DNA from: Persicaria tinctoria
Taxonomy: Eukaryota > Streptophyta > Magnoliopsida > Caryophyllales > Polygonaceae
NCBI GenBank assembly: GCA_037127255.1
Contig: JBANSL010000014.1
Coordinates: forward strand, 72,213,646 to 72,277,645
Direction of reading: 5' to 3'
DNA length: 64,000 nt
Shown: piece after piece, positions 54,828 through 64,000 of the stretch
Layout of the letters: every line of letters starts with the position of its first letter
Numbering within the stretch: position 1 is the stretch's first letter
The notes under the pieces: generated by a model
Database searches by the model: none
What the model saw: only the letters and a program-made list of their open reading frames with translations
What the model was told of the DNA's origin: nothing
Made by a program: the position numbers and the translations under genes

Positions 54828-55726
54828 GTTTTTTTTATAGTTACTTTAATATATGTATACATGTACGAGTCCAAATCCTCTGTCCCCGGATTTGTCCCCT
54901 TACTCTATCCCTCCTCACATCTTTTCTTTTTTCTTTTTCTTTTTGTATTTAATTTAATTTTCAATTTAATTTATTTTTATTTTTAATTGGGGGTTTGTGA
55001 GGGGGGACGGGGAAGGGGGACAGAGGATTTGGCTCCATACATGTACTTACTGTTTTTTTTAACATTATATATATAGTTACTGTTTTTTTAACATTGTATA
55101 GTTACTATTTTTAACATTATATATATAGTTAGTTACTTTAATATTATACATAATTACTGTTTTTTAAAGAATAATTAACACACACACACACACACACATT
55201 AATTTTAATAAAAAAACGGCGGGTACCCGTTACGGGATTGGTTTACCCAATCTCATACCCGCTGCGGGCGCGGGCCGGGCTTAGCGGCCCGCTTGGGCTT
55301 TTTCCTCTACCCAAACTTGTCCAACAAAGCGGGTGGGCGGGCGGGCCGGCCCGCGTTTGCCCAGGTATATATTCCACTCAGGGATTTGAAGTTGGCTTAT
55401 TTCGTCAGCAATATGAGAGGTGAAGAGTTGTCTAATTAGACTCTCATTCCATTTCTTATCAATAGTGAGCAAGTGTGCAACCTTCCTATCAGGGTCATCA
55501 GAGGGGAAAAGTTGTCTAATTTGGCTTACAAATACCGTATTTTGGGTATAAATCTACCTAAAAATATCACTTTTTAAATAGTTAGAATATCGATTATTTT
55601 ATAAATATGAGTCCAAATTTTTTCATGATAAAAGTTGTTAAATTTTTTTTTTTCAATATTGATATATGATCGAAAATAATTAAGTGATGATTTAGAGAAT
55701 ATGAACTAACTAAAATAAGTTAAGTA

Positions 55727-56000
55727 TGTTGTTAAAAACACACATTATTTCAGAATTCCAAAATTGAATTCCTCTAATCAACAAGAACAAAACCAATCGC
55801 AGAGAGAAATCCATGGAGTCGTCAATTGAGAACTTTTGCATTGAGAGTTTGTTACAGAACCGGTGAATGAAACAGAAGAAAGGGGATGGCTTATATAGCC
55901 GTTGGATGTCACGTGCCTAGCACGTGTTCTATCTAACAACTATATTAGGAAACCGGGTTTGCTTATACAATAAAACTAAACCCGGCTTTACGAAATGTCA
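55727..56000 (-). repeat. LTR of a second Copia element (remnant)
   Basis: On the minus strand TGACATTTCGTAAAGCC starts right after a GAGGGGGGT purine tract (56001-56009). A TATATAAG TATA box lies at about 55893. The far end is near TTTTTAACA (55727-55735). No second LTR is present. Confidence 0.65.
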
Positions 56001-56007
56001 ACCCCCC

Positions 56008-56721
56008 TCAAACTGGTGATGGATCCGGGAGATGCATTCCCAGTTTGACAAGAAGCTCCCTGTGATGAGTAGCAGGAAGAACCTTAGTTAAGACGTCGGC
56101 TAGCGGATTTTGTGTTGGCAAATAGGTGAGCTGCAGTAATCCATCCATTACTTTCTCCCTTGTAAAATGGCAATCGATCTCTATATGTTTTGTCTTCTCG
56201 TGGAAGACTGGGTTCTTTGCAATCTGTAAGGCATACTTGTTATCATAGGGGAGAGTAACTGGTTTTAAATCACCTTCACCGAGCTCTTGTAACAAGTTGA
56301 CAAGCCAGGTGACCTCTGCAGCAGCTTGGCTCATAGATCTGTACTCGGCTGTTGATGAACTCCTTGAAACTGTGGCTTGTTTCTTTGATTTCCATGTAAT
56401 TGGATTGTCCCCATACAAGACCACATAACCAGTTACTGATTTTCTTGAAATTGGACATGAGGCCCAGTCAGAATAAAAAAAAGCTTGTAATCTGATGGAT
56501 GCTTCTTTCTGTAATCGAATTCCATAATGAACTGTCCCTTTTACATATCTCAGAAGGTGATGAAGTGCAGATTGATGTCTGATATCTGGAGCTTTAAGAA
56601 ATTGACTAAGAATCTGCACTGAGAAATATATATCTGGTCGTGTATTTGTTAAGTAACTCAATTTTCCCACAAGACTTCTATAACTAGTTGGATCATCAAT
56701 CAATTTACCAGGTTTGCTCAC
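56008..56721 (-). pseudogene. Copia RNase H fragment, second element
   Basis: The frame reads SYRSLVGKLSYLTNTRPDI, FYSDWASCPISRKSVTGY, SSSTAEYRSMSQAAAEVTWL, then KHIEIDCHFTREK, and PLADVLTKVL to the stop. These are the standard end of Copia pol. Everything upstream is missing, as the homology stops at about 56725. Different family from the element at 42721. Confidence 0.88.
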
Positions 56722-56729
56722 CTAGTAAA

Positions 56730-57836
56730 CTCTCACTTGCTTAGTGCTCCCTCCTTGTCGGCTCTCACTATGTCATACTCAAATGTGAGTAACGGTACTG
56801 ACGATGCCATTGAAAATAGGCATATTAAATAACACAAGTATAATGTCATAAATGGGCCTCCCAACGCAGAAGGACATCTGGCCCCACTACCAAATTCATC
56901 GCGAATAAAGTACTCGGTCAAGTCCTGATCAAATCCAACACTCTCAAAAACCATGACCCATATTTCCTTGCGACCTAAATATTGATATAATCCCGCGTAA
57001 GAACCAAAGTGGGTCCTTCTAATACCTCGTGGCTCTCCGAAACCCTAGCAAGCAACTTGTTGGCTCAAACACCTCACCTCTAATAGCACCACGTGTATTG
57101 CCTATACCCCTAAGCGTGAGGGCCTCCTATGTAAAACCACAAGGTCACCAGCCAGCTGCTCGCTTGGTTTCCCTATAAATATCCCTCACCAACCTCAAAG
57201 ACAGGGATCCGATTTTGAGATAAGAAAGTAGAAGAGCTCTGATTGCCTCCCGGACCTAAAGCCCCTGGAGTTGAGTTCTTAAAGATCTGTGATCGGAGAA
57301 GAACGTTCGAGGAATAAGAACATCACCTAACTTCCTCTCAAAACGACGACCGAACGATTCACATCCTTGCGAGCCAAACATATTGCCTCCATCGCTTGGA
57401 CTAATAAAAGCATAACTTGGTCATCACCCCTCGCGATTAAGGCTTGTAGGTATTTCAGGTCATTTTATCGTCATAATGAGGTAATAAGTACATGTAAAAT
57501 TCCACGATTGCTTCAGTTACGTCATAGTGAAAGTCATAGTGTTGAACAAAACCAACAAATCGACTCTGCAACTGATGAAGTCAAAGAAGAGTAGGGACAT
57601 TTAAAATGTTTGACGTGACTGTATTGATTTATGTTAAAGAGTAAGGACATTGTTTACCACAGTATTGAATATTTCAATTTGTAGTCTAATGTTGCATTTT
57701 ATTTGTATGACTTGGTGCTAAATTTATTGCTCTTATTTAGACCTTTAAAATAAACATATAATTCATGTTGCCGTTTTCTCAGCGTTTTCCGTTTTCTACA
57801 AATTTTGGATTGCCGTTTCTCCGTTTCTGTTTCCGT
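56730..57836. other. Unclassified, possible LTR sequence
   Basis: At 57172 CCTATAAATATCCC is a good TATA box, followed by a leader-like stretch, suggesting an LTR or leader of another retroelement. No matching second LTR or pol domain was found. Confidence 0.35.
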
Positions 57837-57853
57837 TTTCCGTTCCTTTTTTC

Positions 57854-57948
57854 TTGAAAGGGTAAATAAAGAGCGGTCATCCGGGGTTCGAACCGAAGAC
57901 ATATGGGTACTACCCACAAGTCCTTTCCGGTGAGCCATTCCGAAATAG
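57854..57948 (-). mobile_element. Short tRNA-derived SINE, copy B, with 17-bp target duplication
   Basis: TTTCCGTTCCTTTTTTC flanks both sides (57837-57853 and 57949-57965). Minus strand: GGCTCACCGGAAAGGACTTG, then GGTTCGAACCCCGGATGACC, ending TCTTTATTTACCC. 95-bp body. Confidence 0.9.
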
Positions 57949-57965
57949 TTTCCGTTCCTTTTTTC

Positions 57966-58751
57966 GTGTAACATAGATTTGCATCATTTAATTTATTTAA
58001 CCCGGTCTTAGTGACTTTATTACAAATATGGCATGCAATGCAGGTCCGGCTAATATTCGTTGCATAACAATATAACATATGTATGATGGAATTGTGGAAA
58101 CCACACTTTAGACTTATTATTCACACACACACACACGTAATATATAGAGATTACAATGGTGCAGTGGTTTACAAGGTACAATATATGCTTTAATTAGGAT
58201 CTAAACTACCCCAATTAGTCTTAAATATAGACTATATAGAGATCCCAATTCCCAAGTTTTTACAAAACATAAAAAAAATAATGCAAGGAAGTAAAATCAC
58301 ATACAAGAATTTATTTGCATGGTTCATATTCACGATTATGCACCCTAATACCCTAATGATGTTTCATCTGTTGATTTTTTTTTTATTGAAAGAAATAAAT
58401 AAAATTGCAAATCAACGGTTGAAACTTGAAAACAAGTAAAAAGAGTTAAGTTGGGTTTTTTGTTCGTTTGGTTGTTTATTGATTGTAACGATGTTTCATC
58501 TGCTAATATGAAATTATTTCCTTATTAAAAAAGAAAAAAAAAAAAGGAGTCGGGGTTAAAGAAAAATAGACTAAATCGAGAAAAAGAAGTCTTGTTCTAT
58601 CGAGTTCGCGCGAGATACGCTACGGCATTGTCTTACTTTCCCACAACTCAGCATAGAACTAACAAAGGTTTTGCTCTCACTCGTCTGCCTGAACAATAGT
58701 CAAAACGACATTATATCAACTTAGACACTCAAATGTTGAAGAAAGTTTATA
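57966..58751. other. Intergenic AT-rich sequence
   Basis: Includes an AC microsatellite (58122-58136). No gene. Confidence 0.5.
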
Positions 58752-58766
58752 AGTTTACTCTATATC

Positions 58767-58866
58767 TTGAATAGGTAAATAAAGAGCGATTATTCCAGGG
58801 TTTAAACCAGCGACCTATGGGTACTACCCACAAGTCCTTTCCGGTGAGCCATTCCGGAATGGTTTT
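58767..58866 (-). mobile_element. Short tRNA-derived SINE, copy C, with 15-bp target duplication
   Basis: AGTTTACTCTATATC flanks both sides (58752-58766 and 58867-58881). Same family as copies A and B; box B here is GGTTTAAACCC, so slightly decayed. 100-bp body. Confidence 0.88.
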
Positions 58867-58881
58867 AGTTTACTCTATATC

Positions 58882-59548
58882 AATAATTGATAAATTGCAT
58901 TACACAAGTCACGTGTTTATTTGATCTAAGGATAGAGTGGCGGGTTGGAATCCGCTTCAGCCACCCCATTTTTATAAAAATAAAATATTAAATAAAAAAA
59001 TTAAAGAAAATTTATCAAAATTATTCATTTAATTTTTAAATTAAGGGTTCTGTGAATACAAATTATGCGTATGAGGAAAAAAATTCCCACCTAATCTACC
59101 TGAATTTTAATTTCTGGTTTCGTATCTGATCTGATCCAAATCTCATACAACTCAATTTAACTCAATTCCGCCCAAATCTCAATTTCAATTTCAATTTCTA
59201 GTTTTTAAATTTTGCCCAATCTAAAACACTTCCCTATCCTAAAACCCAATTCATAAGATACTCAACTCAAACCTAAAATTATTAAACAAGCTAACAAATT
59301 ACATGTTATGAACATTAAGCTGACGAATTTTATGGGTCATTTGGGGTTTTTCTGTCACCTCTGTCGATTTGTAGTCTTAGGTTGTATGTTACGGTTAGTC
59401 CGTCTACCGATTCGTCTGTCTCTCGAATTTCAGGTCAAACTAAACTCGAATTTTTAATTACATAAAAAAACATTAAATAATGGATCGGTTGAACTTGAAC
59501 CTTGGGTTGCACAGTTGCACCGCAACGTCGTCGTTTCGGAAATTGGAC
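58882..59548. other. Intergenic sequence
   Basis: No gene or defined element recognised. The last part is upstream flank of the Mutator-like element and the NFD6-like gene. Confidence 0.45.
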
Positions 59549-59558
59549 GGCCTCTCTT

Positions 59559-60589
59559 GAATTTTTTTTGTAAATAATCAAAAACCGCAAAATAATTAGG
59601 GAAGTAGTCAAAATCTCAAACATTTTAGGGATTTAGCCAAAACAGGACAAAGTCGCGACTTTACCCAAGTTTTTTAAAAAAAATATTAAAAAATATAAAA
59701 GCGACTTAGGTGTATTTCGTGTTTTTTTATAAATTTTTGGGTTTAAATTCATTAAAATAACCATAAATTAAAAAAAAAAACATTTTTAGGGAGAGACTCT
59801 CCCTTTTTTTTCCAAGCTTTAAAACCATTGCCCATGGCTACTTCCCGGCGAGATCCGAAGGTGCAGGCTCAATTCGATGCAACGATGCAACCTTGAAATC
59901 CTGAAATCACTCTCGCTTTGCTTCAATTCGTTCTCAGAATTATTGAATTCGGAGGCGAGTTTCACCGATTGACGATCGAGGAAGCCGAAGTGGGATTGGA
60001 CGAAGGCGTGGTAGAAGGCGGAGAGGTCGACGGGAGATTCCACCGATTTGCAGTGTGGGGGGCGGGGGTTGTTAGGAGATGGATCGAAAGAGGGCGACGG
60101 TGCTTGAATTTATTATTGGGATTTGGGAGGAGGGGAGGGGGCGGGGCGACAGAAGCGGTGGTGGGGGGAGTAGGGGGCGGGGCGGCGGAAGCGGTGGTGG
60201 GGGCAGTAGAGGCCTGCGATGGTCGGGGTTGGTGTCGGATTAAGGAAGAGGCAGCCGCACTTGGAGCCGGAACATACAGGAGGAAGAAGACGCCTAGGTT
60301 TCCAAAAAAAAATAAAAAAAGGGGAGGGACTCTCCTAATATGTACTCCGTATCTTTTTTTTTTAGTTTTTGAATAAATTAATTTCTTGTAATTTAAAATT
60401 AATAAAAAAAAACATAATAAGATAAGTCGCTGTTTATAACAGCGACTTACATTTTTTAATATTTTTTTTTAAAACCTTGGGCAATGTCGCTGTTTGTGTT
60501 TTGACTAAATCCCTAAAATGTTTGAGATTTTGGCTACTTCCCTAATTATTTTGCGGTTTTTGGCTATTTCAAAAAAAAAAAAAAAAATT
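59559..60589. mobile_element. Mutator-like element with a GC-rich internal segment (Pack-MULE candidate)
   Basis: GGCCTCTCTT flanks both sides (59549-59558 and 60590-60599). The inverted ends share CAAAAACCGCAAAATAATTA, GGGAAGTAG(T/C)CAAAATCTC, AAACATTTTAGGGATTTAG and further sequence to AAAAAT. The core (about 59800-60290) is GC-rich and gene-like. On the minus strand ATG at 60043 opens MESPVDLSAFYHAFVQSHFG, continuing 74 aa to 59819. No transposase. The core is probably captured host gene sequence of unrecognised origin. Confidence 0.85.
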
Positions 60590-60642
60590 GGCCTCTCTTA
60601 AAACCTAGCTTATCCCCTGAGGCGAGAAGAAATCGGTAAAAA

Positions 60643-61043
60643 ATGGCTTGGCGAAGTGCTTCCTTCTCCAGGACTCTCTTCAACACCGCCAGATCTGCTT
60701 CCTTCCGCTCCGCCACCAACGCTCCCGTCGCTCCTCGTCTCCGGCCATCACAGCTCACCGGCGCTAACCTCCGCCCTACTCGACGCTTCCAATTCACCAA
60801 TCCCAGGTATACTGCTGCTTCCGTTTCTACTTCCGCATCCGATTCTTGAAAGTTCGCATTTCTCTGTCATCTTATTCGCGTTTCCTGGAATCTTCTTTGG
60901 CTAGAACCCTAAGAGAGCTGGCATGCGTTTCGTCTCTGTCGCCGCTGCACAGCGCTCGCTTGACCTCTTACGTCGCCGTCGACGCGCGCGCTTGTTGCGA
61001 GCTCTCCCAGGGTACCTTCCGTCGCACTTGTCAAGATCGCTAA
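60643..61043 (+). CDS. NFD6-like small mitochondrial protein
   Basis: Exon 1 is 60643-60806, a 98-bp intron (GT at 60807, AG at 60903-60904) follows, and exon 2 is 60905-61043, giving 100 aa. The N-terminus MAWRSASFSRTLFNTARSAS is Arg/Ser-rich without acidic residues, a mitochondrial targeting signal. The splice joins FTNPR to TLRELACVSSLSPLHSA, and the end QGTFRRTCQDR is the hallmark of plant NUCLEAR FUSION DEFECTIVE 6-like proteins, which have PRTLGELGC...SLLPLHS and a final CQDR. NFD6 is needed for polar nuclear fusion in the Arabidopsis female gametophyte; its biochemistry is unknown. Retention of the intron gives a 68-aa form ending SASDS. The start is only 43 bp from the end of the Mutator-like element's target duplication. 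Confidence 0.9.
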
Positions 61044-63480
61044 TTTTCTCTTTCCCGTTATTCCTGCGTCATCGTGAGTCTCTTTGAGTGTTCATTTTGT
61101 TTCTGATTTTACTAATTGATGTTGCATTCAGTGCTAATGTGCATTTCTCATTTTTTGCCTTTTCAAATTCGACTGTTTTCCCTCCTCAGATCTGAGTTTT
61201 TGTTAGGCCTTTTGCTATTTCTGGAATCCCAGTGCAGAATCTAAATAATGCATCACATGATCCGGATTCTGGATGCAGTAGATTTGTGGCCTGATAATTT
61301 TCCAGGATAAGTTATGATTGTTCATTGGTTCACATTTTCTAACTTGATATTGATTCTAGGATTTATAAAGATGTAATTGGACTTCCTTCGTTCTATGATA
61401 CATGGAAATTGGAAACACTGAAACAGAAACTAATCTCAATTATAGTTTTCATAGTTATACACAAGGATACATAGAGTATCCATTTGCTGTTTTGTAAACC
61501 AATTTGAGGCATGTATTCATTTGTTCCAATTGATTTACTTCCTATATAGTATGAATTGATATATCTTCCTATATAGCCTGAGTTGATATGTCTGTTAGCT
61601 TTGTGAACAATGGGAGGATGAAGCTGTTTTTTAACATTAGTATAGTGAATATGTATTGTCTTTGACAATTGGGCCTCTTAAATTGCAATGTGAATGTCTC
61701 AGGGGTTATGATATAAACCACTAGATTTGCTCCTAGGAACACCATTGATTGCAAGGATCTTGCACCTGGAAATTGGTGGAGAATCTCCAAATCTGTGATC
61801 AATTCATCGTAACCCAGTCCATTACAAGCTCTAGCTGATTCTCCTTTTATAATGGAAAACCAGTAACTGACTCCCAAATAATAACAACAAAACTTAATCC
61901 TAAATTCAGCAACTAACTAGATAGGGGAGACAGTGTCTAAAAACTAGGAAGTGGGATTGGGAATCTCAGTAACTAATACTCTGTTTGGCAACTGGGTTTT
62001 TTAGGGGAAGGAAGGGGTGGAAATTGAGAAAGGGAAAGGGAGTGAAGGGAAGGGGAGGAATTTCATGTTCCCATTAGATTCCACTCTTTTGATGGGACCG
62101 TAAATCCCATCAATTGTGACTCCGTCCCTTCCTTTTAATTGTCCACCCAAACACGAAATTTATTTTCACTTCCCTTCCTAAAAATCCCATTATCCCAGGT
62201 GTAGCTAAATTATGCAGGAAACTGAAGATATTAATTAAAACTTAATGGAATTATACTGGGGTTCGTATTAGGTTATAGATTGTCATGTTCTATGGCCGAG
62301 TGTTATGTGCTTGTTCTTTGTAATGGTGTAGTTGCTTTTAAGTAGTTTACTTAGTACTATTGAAACTTCCACGCCCGTCCTAATTCCTAAATGTGCTAAA
62401 CTTTCAAACATCATATGCTAGTAATTCTTATCTGTATCAGATGTCTGATTGGTTTTCTGAAATGTAATTGCTGATCCTTAGGTACTTGAGCAGATGCGGA
62501 TGCTAAGTATTAGCACTTGATGTGCTGCTGTCATGGTGTTTGATTTAAGGCCTGTTGGGTATTCCATGGAGGAGCCCTTCTTTTGTTTCTTTTTGGAAAC
62601 AATAGATAGACATCTCAAATTACGAAAACCACTAGCTTGGTTCTCTTAACATTTCAGATGATCATATTTAGAATTGACTTCGGTTGAGTAATAGTACACA
62701 AGCGAATGAAATAATTTATTAGTTCCTATTTGTATATGAAAACTTGGTTCTAGTTATAGCTCTGATTCTCCTTTTAATTTGTACTTTGTACACATTTGCT
62801 TTCATCACTCATGATGAAATCAAATAATAGCAATAGCTGTCTTGCTCTAGATCAACTCAGGCTCAATTTGCCTGCATACAAGAAGCTTTAGGTCCATTCT
62901 TTCCACTTTACAGGAGAACGGTTTGTGTGATCGCGTGATTCGCAAGGAAGAAGAATAGCATGAATGTGCAGTGCGTTTCTTCATTGCTGGCTGGTGTTGA
63001 CATTTAGTAGGTTTTGTGTTAAAAGTACATACCGATGGTCTCAAAACCTCTAGTGTTGCATCTTTGTCCTCTTCCAACTTTAAGAGCACAATTTAATTGC
63101 AATTATTTTGTAGAATGATCTATGTGAATAGATCATAACGAACCAGTGAATCCCATCCTGTTTGCGCGGGATTCCTTGGCGAATAGAAATATAAGGAAAG
63201 TGACCAAAAGCTCAGTTGGTAAAAGATCGTTCAAAACGTATAGGGCATTAGGGCTTTTCTAGTAGCTACTAATTTGGCATTTTGTCGAGGATTCCTTATG
63301 TCGTATAATCAATTGTGGATGGTCTAAGAAAGAACCTTTTGTACGAGGGAGATGATTCATTTGTGAATAGGAAGGCGTCTATCAAAGTGAGCTTATATGA
63401 GATTGCTTTGAAAAATTCTTTGAATAAAACAAAAAAAAGATCATCTACAACTTTTTATGCCCATATCGTGTCAATAATAT
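61044..63480. other. Downstream of the NFD6-like gene, no further gene called
   Basis: Probably includes 3-prime UTR and perhaps 3-prime UTR introns of the NFD6-like gene, which are known in this family. 61980-62200 has a GGGAAGG-rich left half and CCCTTCC-rich right half with CTCTGTTTGGCAACTGGG at its left, resembling a Tourist-type insertion without a clear right end. No domain-bearing ORF was found. Confidence 0.4.
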
Positions 63481-63483
63481 ATA

Positions 63484-63734
63484 CTCCATCCGTTCGTAAA
63501 AACTTGTCATTTTAGACTTTTGATTTTGTTCAAAAAAACTTGTCACTTTATACATTTTACCCATATATTTCCCAACTTACCCTCCTTTATTTCAAATTTA
63601 AATTACCTTGAAAAACGTGTGTGTACTTTTCATTGAGATATTTAAGACAAAAGTAAGGGCAATGTAGGTAGTTTAAATATTTCTTAAATATTGTGCCTGG
63701 AGCTAAAGTGACAAGTTTTCGGGAACGGATGGAG
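63484..63734. mobile_element. Stowaway MITE, 251 bp
   Basis: CTCCATCCGTTCGTAAAAAC at the left and, inverted, CTCCATCCGTTCCCGAAAAC at the right, with TA on both flanks (63482-63483 and 63735-63736). Internal ACTTGTCA-TTT repeats. Confidence 0.95.
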
Positions 63735-64000
63735 TATCATTTTAACTTTTAAGGGTTAACTAGCCGACAAGAGCCACATTGCTTGCACCGACCAGCTCGA
63801 TCCACTAATAGGCAACAAGGCAAACCTTTGATTTTCACCTCCTAATGAAAGAGGCAGCGGTAGAAATCGAACCCAAACATCCTTACCACCTTTCGCTCCA
63901 CACTATTTAACCACTCCAACTGAGACTTTTAGGTTACCTTTCTCTTCCAACAAAAGGCTCCTCTTTTCTTTATAAATTAAGACATTTGAAATCAAATCAA

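Larger units (their letters stand above)
53279..55370. mobile_element. Non-autonomous hAT element with GC-rich ends, 2,092 bp
   Basis: ATTCCACT flanks both ends (53271-53278 and 55371-55378). The subterminal zones are GGGGCAAACGCGGGCGCGGG at the left and, inverted, TGGGCAAACGCGGGCCGG at the right. Between them lie TA repeats, a CA repeat (55181-55198) and a nested retroposon. No transposase. Confidence 0.9.
52175..55523 (-). mobile_element. 5-prime-truncated LINE, minus strand, interrupted by a hAT element
   Basis: GCTTACAAATACC flanks both sides (52162-52174 and 55524-55536), a 13-bp target duplication. The 3-prime end is the T-run at 52175-52189 (poly-A on the minus strand). The coding part covers the C-terminal end of the LINE reverse transcriptase ORF and is split at 53271 by the hAT element 53279-55370. 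It inserted into the flank of the plus-strand LINE next to it. Confidence 0.88.
52206..55523 (-). pseudogene. LINE zf-RVT and RNase H-like region, disrupted
   Basis: Removing the hAT insertion joins EISQLQIPEWN and TPDKLIWKYDRQGNYSTKS in frame, giving the zf-RVT domain. This is followed by FIWKIAIDGLATKERLNR, HCSLCDLGNEDLDHLLVKC and WQIIWEARNSSIF. An RNase H-like domain follows (MAIYKINVDGSVNPSEDCQ, GGIVRDWNGQIKDFF). At 52464 an in-frame TAA interrupts GWRRIII and GDNLEVIKAI, and the frame then runs on to ADFLARNSTEFNP. The stop and the hAT insertion inactivate it. Confidence 0.88.

Noticed and set aside
59918..60376. 152-aa plus-strand frame rich in Gly and Val
   Set aside because: It arises from the GGGGGCGG-type GC-rich core of the Mutator-like element and has no recognisable domain.
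61980..62200. Possible Tourist MITE
   Set aside because: A suggestive left end, but no inverted right end or TAA/TTA duplication could be matched, so it was mentioned only as spacer content.

Overview
This is nuclear DNA from a flowering plant. The evidence is short GT-AG introns, a nine-exon chloroplast ferredoxin-NADP reductase gene, a SAUR gene cluster, an ARMADILLO REPEAT ONLY gene, and a dense layer of plant transposable elements (PIF/Harbinger, hAT, Mutator-like, Stowaway, Copia, LINE, tRNA-derived SINEs). The host proteins look eudicot. An asterid such as a Lamiales species is my guess, based only on the general look of the reductase.

Layout. 1-0.93 kb: a broken LINE RNase H fragment between direct repeats. 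0.93-7.35 kb: a 6.4-kb PIF/Harbinger element with matching terminal inverted repeats and a TAA target duplication. It carries a DDE transposase and a MYB/SANT-like protein on the minus strand and a third, spliced coiled-coil/membrane-tail ORF on the plus strand. 8.2-9.0 kb: a cold-shock-domain protein with five zinc knuckles. 9.4-10.9 kb: nested MITE, hAT and Tourist insertions. 11.6-13.6 kb: leaf-type ferredoxin-NADP reductase. 14-18.2 kb: a duplicated AT-rich segment, a 77-bp tandem repeat, and a hAT element that holds a tRNA-like block and a nested Mutator-like element. 18.2-25.6 kb: a SAUR cluster with three intact genes on the plus strand, two degenerate copies there, and two more degenerate copies on the minus strand. 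A probable organelle DNA insertion lies within the cluster. 26.5-31.96 kb: fold-back elements, MITEs and SINEs. 32.4-34.3 kb: the ARO gene. 34.8-42.7 kb: MITEs, a hAT element, and a 3.4-kb Mutator-like element with long inverted repeats. 42.7-48.4 kb: a decayed Copia retrotransposon with TSD GATTC. 48.7-49.7 kb: a second hAT element with a tRNA-like block, and a Stowaway. 50.9-51.4 kb: a plastid J-domain protein. 51.8-55.5 kb: a four-event nest (LINE, LINE, hAT, retroposon). 55.7-59 kb: a Copia remnant and two complete short SINEs. 59.6-61.0 kb: a Mutator-like element directly upstream of an NFD6-like mitochondrial protein gene. 63.5-63.7 kb: a Stowaway MITE.

Seven host genes look intact (CSP, FNR, three SAURs, ARO, J protein) plus the small NFD6-like gene, making eight. 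They are independent single genes, not an operon or pathway. Most of the remainder is mobile DNA, and many insertions can be dated relative to one another because their target-site duplications survive. The points most worth a second look are the third ORF of the Harbinger element, the hAT family carrying tRNA-like promoters, and the miniature SINE family with perfect duplications.
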